From assembly GCA_963675135.1 (NCBI GenBank), contig OY776119.1, positions 12,067,156 to 12,131,155 on the forward strand: 64,000 bases of DNA. Reading direction: 5' to 3'. A program made the position numbers and the translations under genes. Shown here one piece after another: positions 59,860 through 64,000 of the stretch. Source of the stretch: Galeopsis tetrahit (Eukaryota; Streptophyta; Magnoliopsida; Lamiales; Lamiaceae). The first letter of the stretch is position 1, and every line of letters begins with the position of its first letter. The notes under the pieces were generated by a model. It was not told the origin of the DNA, did no database searches, and saw only the letters and a program-made list of their open reading frames with translations.

Positions 59860-61028
59860 TGGTTAATTCTAAATAAATACACCACCTTTAGTCTCAATAT
59901 CAATTTAATCACGACCTTTACAATTTTAAAACTCCAACCTTTCATCGTGTTGCAATTAGATACACATTTTTTTTCTCCGGTCAACCATTGATGATGTGGC
60001 TTGCCGGTGCTCGCCACGTCATATTACACATATTTTTTTATTCATATTACACATATTTTTTTATTTTTCCTATAAAAATTACACTTTATAAAAATATAAA
60101 ATTTTATAAAAATAAAAATAAAATTGCACGCGTCTCCTCGCTTCTCAAACTAGTTTTCTTCTACCATTCTCAAACTAAATCAAATCAAGTTATTCTCTCT
60201 TAACCATAAAATTTTATAAAAATAAAATTTCATGCGTCTCCTCTACTTCTCAAACTAAATCAAGTTTTCTCTATCTCAAACTAAATCAAGTTATTCTCTT
60301 CTAACCATAAAAATCATACAAAAAAAAAAAAACTCATGCATCTAATCCATGATCATTGGTGATTTGGTGGTTTATTTCTTCAGAAATTCTTAAATTATTT
60401 AATAACTTTGTTGTTTTGTTCAACTAGTTCGAGAACTATAATTTTTTTCGGTGGACCTTAATTAATTATTGTATTTGGGTGTATGTTGAAGATAACCTGG
60501 TGGTTTTTTATTATTTTGTTCAACTAGTTCGAGAACTACAATTTATATGCTTTATGAGAGAGGAAAATATTCTAGGAATTAATGTGTTTAAACACTAATG
60601 ATTATTGCAACAAAAATGTTCTATCCCTTATGATTTTGATTTTTAGAATTTGAAGAGAAGAACTTGATTGATTGAGTTTGAGAAGTGAGAGAGACGCGCA
60701 TAACAAGAACTCTGTTGAGTTTGAGAAGTGAAGAAGACGCCGAAGATGCCGAGAGTTTTATTTTTATTTAATTTTTATGGTTAGGAGAATAACTTGATTT
60801 AGTTTGAGAATGGTAGAAGAAAAATTGATTTAATTTGAGAAGCGGAGGAGACACTGCAATTTTATTTTTATTTTTATTTTTATAAAAAATTATATTTTTA
60901 TAAAGTGTAATCTTTATAGAAAAAAAAAATATGTGTAATATAACGTGGCGAGTTCCGGCAAGCCACATCAAGGTCGTGATTAAATTGATATTGAGATGAA
61001 AGGTGGTGTATTTATTTAGAATTAACCC
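59860..61028. mobile_element. long-TIR MULE, 1169 bp, 9-bp TSD
   Basis: Flanks ttatctaaa (59851-59859) and ttatttaaa (61029-61037), 8 of 9 matching. Ends ggttaattctaaataaatac and its complement. The inverted arms extend about 350 bp with internal indels: the left arm has a segment of about 75 bp the right lacks (about 59920-59994). Arm sequence includes gatgtggcttgccgg and cttctcaaactaaatcaagt. No transposase. TIR termini resemble those of the MITE at 5770. Confidence 0.85.
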
Positions 61029-62137
61029 TTATTTAAATTTAATTTTTTATTTTATATATTGTTAATCGTTCGAGTATGTATTGTGTGAAACAAATTTTCT
61101 CCATAAAATTGAATTACGAGTAATATCTTTTAAATAGTTTAAGTGACATTATTTAGTATTACGTACATACATTTCACTAATTTAAGTGATATTATTTGAC
61201 ATTACGACTAATTAATTAGCATTCAGTAATTTAATTGATACCCATATTCTTAAGTGAAATTTAACAGTATAATTAATTAATACTCCACATTTTATTAATG
61301 TAAGTCATGATACTTTTAAACATTACAATTTACAACTAATATATTTGACTAATTAATTTAATTGATATCCATTAACAACCTTTCACGATCAGTTCAATAC
61401 TATGCCAAATTATTTAGTTTTCATACCGTTAAATGTCGTCAAATAATAATAATAATAATAATAGCTGCCGTTTTATGTCATTTTAATTTGTAAATAAAGT
61501 TCAAATAACTTTGACTACATTAGTTGAACTAACGAACTTACTCAATTCAATTGTGGAATTTCGTAAAATTAAAGTACTGATTTTGATCACTATCTCCGGC
61601 CATAGCAAAAAACACTACAACGACAATTAAATAATGAACTGTTTAATTTTCTCAATACCGTTTTATATTCTAAAACAAGTTAACGACTTTTTTTTTTGAC
61701 GGATTAATTCAACAACTCTTCAATTAGGTTTCATCGTCCAATTTTGGAACTAACTCTAAGTTTGAAGGTTATAAATCAAACGGAAAAGATAAAAATTATA
61801 ACAAATACTCTAATAAACTGGATAACAGTTGTCAATATTTAATTAACACTAATTAATTTGGGTAGATAGAAGTCAAAAAGCTCGTTAGTACAAACCAACA
61901 ATTTTGTAGTTACGTACTTACGTACGTGGTCTAATATTACTTATAACAATTAAAAAAGATAAGTGTTAACGATTCAGCGTCCACATTCATGAATAATGCA
62001 ATAAAATAGTAGCACTTATATGTTTGGCGATTTGAGATGGCGTCAACGTCTACACTTTGATTTTTACGACATTTTCCTTAATTATTTCCAAGGTGTCATT
62101 TTTTATATGGATGTTCTCTCATGAATGTACAATAAGG
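61029..62137. other. gene-free AT-rich region
   Basis: Only an (AAT)n microsatellite (about 61443-61463) stands out. No coding signal. Confidence 0.5.
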
Positions 62138-62216
62138 TGTTAGGAATTAAATATACAAGAATTAATTCCACACTTCTCTACAAATTCGTACTTTTAGATG
62201 AGACAAAATTCTTTCA
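62138..62216 (+). repeat. TRIM 5' LTR
   Basis: Differs from the 3' LTR at a handful of positions (for example cacacttctctacaaattcg against ccccacctctctacaagttc). Confidence 0.85.
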
Positions 62217-62780
62217 TGGTATCAGAGCAAACCTAAGGGTGGGGTGGCCATGGCCCCCCTCAACTTTTAGTTTTGTTATTAAATTAACTTATACATTGAC
62301 TTGGTTTTTTATTGGGCCAAGATTTAATTGTTTTTAGCTTTTTAAGTTACATATACTTTATCTCAAATATTAATATTAATGATATAAATTAATACAAATT
62401 TGTAAAAGCAAAACACTAAATATTAATATACATTTTAATTGATAAATTCTTGTCGTATCATGTAATTAAATTTTAAGTGATTTTAATATATTCTCAAATG
62501 ATTATAGATTATATATAGAGTTTTACATTTCAATATTTTTAACTGCGAATAATGATATAAACATAAAATATTTAAATTTCATTAACAAACATATAATTCC
62601 GATTAAAAAAAAATTAACAAACATATAATAATGTCGAGCAATATTATTTTGGCCCCCCTCACCGTCAATCATGGGTCCGCCCCTGGTTGAGAGCACTCCA
62701 CTCATTTAAATTGTCCACTCGATGGGCCTCCTCTCCAAAAAGGGTAAGAGGTGTTAATCCGGCCCACGAGTGAGGGGGAG

Positions 62781-62859
62781 TGTTAGGAATTAAATATACA
62801 AGAATTAATTCCCCACCTCTCTACAAGTTCGGACTTTTAGATGAGATGAAATTCTTTCA
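62781..62859 (+). repeat. TRIM 3' LTR
   Basis: Same length and ends as the 5' LTR and placed directly after the polypurine tract. Confidence 0.85.
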
Positions 62860-64000
62860 TATGTTTTTAAATCAAAGATATCCACACAGAGTGTTCCCGT
62901 TCCCTGCACATGACCCTCTTGTACAAGAGAAAAGTTTCAATCTTTCATCATTTTTCTTTTCAAATCTCACATACATACAAAACAAAGTCTAAAACTGTTA
63001 TGTGACAAATATCTTATTTCTATATTAATTTCGAACTTCTACTATCTCATTAATCACCACATGATAGCTCTTAATTATTCTTACATTCATTAAGTTGGTA
63101 CGTAATATTCCAACTATTTTTTAAATCTCGATATTTGGTTCAAGGACCGACTAATTCGAAAAACTAATTTCATCGTCTACTTGCGGAAGCCCCGTTTTAA
63201 AGTCAAAATAAAGTTTTATAAGGACTGACTTTTTTTTTCTATCTCTTGTGAACGAACTATTAAAATCACTGGACAAACATATTTTCAACTTATAAATTAA
63301 ATAGCACATGTACTTACATGTGGGTGATCATTTAGTCAACTAATGCATATGTATTTGTTGGGTGTTGCACGTTATATAATGATGAGAAGAATTAATAAAA
63401 TTAATCAGCAAATTAAGCATTAATTTATTAATATATGTAATTGAATTGGCAGTAAGGAAAAACTGAACTAACTTATCCATATATATGCAGAGGGGTTTGA
63501 AAGATGAAGACTTGCATATATACATGCATTAGAATTTGTTAGAGAATTAATACAAAAAATGAATTGGTTTCGCACATATCTACAAGTTTATAGATTTAGA
63601 TGAAGTGAACGCTATCAGATTCGATACAAGAAGGTCTCTTGTAAACCTCGATCCCTCTTATATAAAGGATTAATGAAAATCATTTTTTCAATTCAATTTA
63701 ATGATGTAATTCTCTATTATATTCAATTTCAATTCAACATATCTCAATTTTATCAACATGCATTCAATTCAATTTCTTCTTATTATAAAATTTCACAGAA
63801 GACGACATTGAAATTACAAAAGTAGACAGAGGAGAAATACAACAAGAAATGAGTGAGCTGAAGGAGTGAAAGAGCAAACAGATGCATGGAGTGCAATTAT
63901 TACATAATTGAAAAATACAATTAAAATCCGTCTCGTCCGTCCATCTATAAATTTTTCATACCGTTTTTAGTACCAACACAATATAAATGCCTTAACTAGT
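62860..64000. other. gene-free AT-rich region with a possible TRIM LTR relic
   Basis: At 63538-63612 the sequence ttagagaattaatac ... acatatctacaagtttatag ... ttagatgaagtg resembles a diverged copy of the TRIM LTR. Otherwise nothing is recognised before the right edge. Confidence 0.45.

Larger units (their letters stand above)
62138..62859 (+). mobile_element. TRIM retrotransposon with 79-bp LTRs
   Basis: Two 79-bp direct repeats (62138-62216, 62781-62859) begin tgttaggaattaaatataca and end attctttca. The left LTR is followed at once by tggtatcagagc (62217-62228), the primer site for initiator tRNA-Met; the right LTR is preceded by the purine tract gagtgagggggag (62768-62780). This is a complete TRIM plan. 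Expected 5-bp flanks do not match (taagg against tatgt). The middle (about 62236-62686) looks like a nested insert bounded by ggtggggtggcc and gggtccgcccctgg. Confidence 0.88.

Noticed and set aside
62236..62686. Nested element inside the TRIM
   Set aside because: The ends (ggtggggtggcc and gggtccgcccctgg) resemble a common plant hAT-like MITE, but no TSD or clean TIR is visible, so it is not listed separately.

Overview
This window is nuclear DNA of a flowering plant, almost certainly a eudicot. The genes have short exons and GT-AG introns, the DNA is AT-rich, and there are Stowaway MITEs, copia and gypsy retrotransposons, a CACTA element and MULEs. Nothing in the sequence names the species; an asterid is a guess. 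The host genes I can support are split genes, so exon coordinates are given in each evidence text.

Layout. The left third is the gene-bearing part. After a copia remnant (1-2310) come RPS10 on the minus strand (3604-5481), an eIF4E-binding CBE1-like gene on the plus strand (9600-12899) and a REVEILLE6-type clock MYB gene on the minus strand (14543-19593). TIR elements and one retroposed insert lie between and inside them. From 19738 to 54805 the window is mostly repeats. One ancestral non-coding segment is present twice in direct orientation, as copy A (19738-24088) and copy B (40796-54805). Each copy carries insertions the other lacks. Copy B is stretched to about 14 kb by a solo LTR, a second LTR element nested at its edge, and a Stowaway MITE that contains a 5.75-kb CACTA transposon with an apparently intact three-exon TNP2-type transposase. 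Between the copies (26596-36838) is a tandem array of about seven degenerate units from a protein family I do not recognise. Four units each carry a different transposon type, and the sister units give the empty sites. Pseudogene fragments of a CNNM/CBSDUF protein, a UDP-N-acetylglucosamine pyrophosphorylase and a gypsy gag lie in or next to this block.

The right end (54806-64000) holds one gene, a small heavy-metal-associated isoprenylated protein (HIPP, 57290-58189) with a W-box-rich promoter, followed by a long-TIR MULE, a TRIM retrotransposon and empty AT-rich DNA.

The host genes are unrelated housekeeping and regulatory loci (ribosome assembly, cap-binding control of translation, circadian transcription, a membrane-anchored HMA protein) and do not form a pathway. 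The interest lies in the repeat architecture: precise target-site duplications, empty sites in paralogous copies, nested insertions, and an unidentified tandem gene-derived family.
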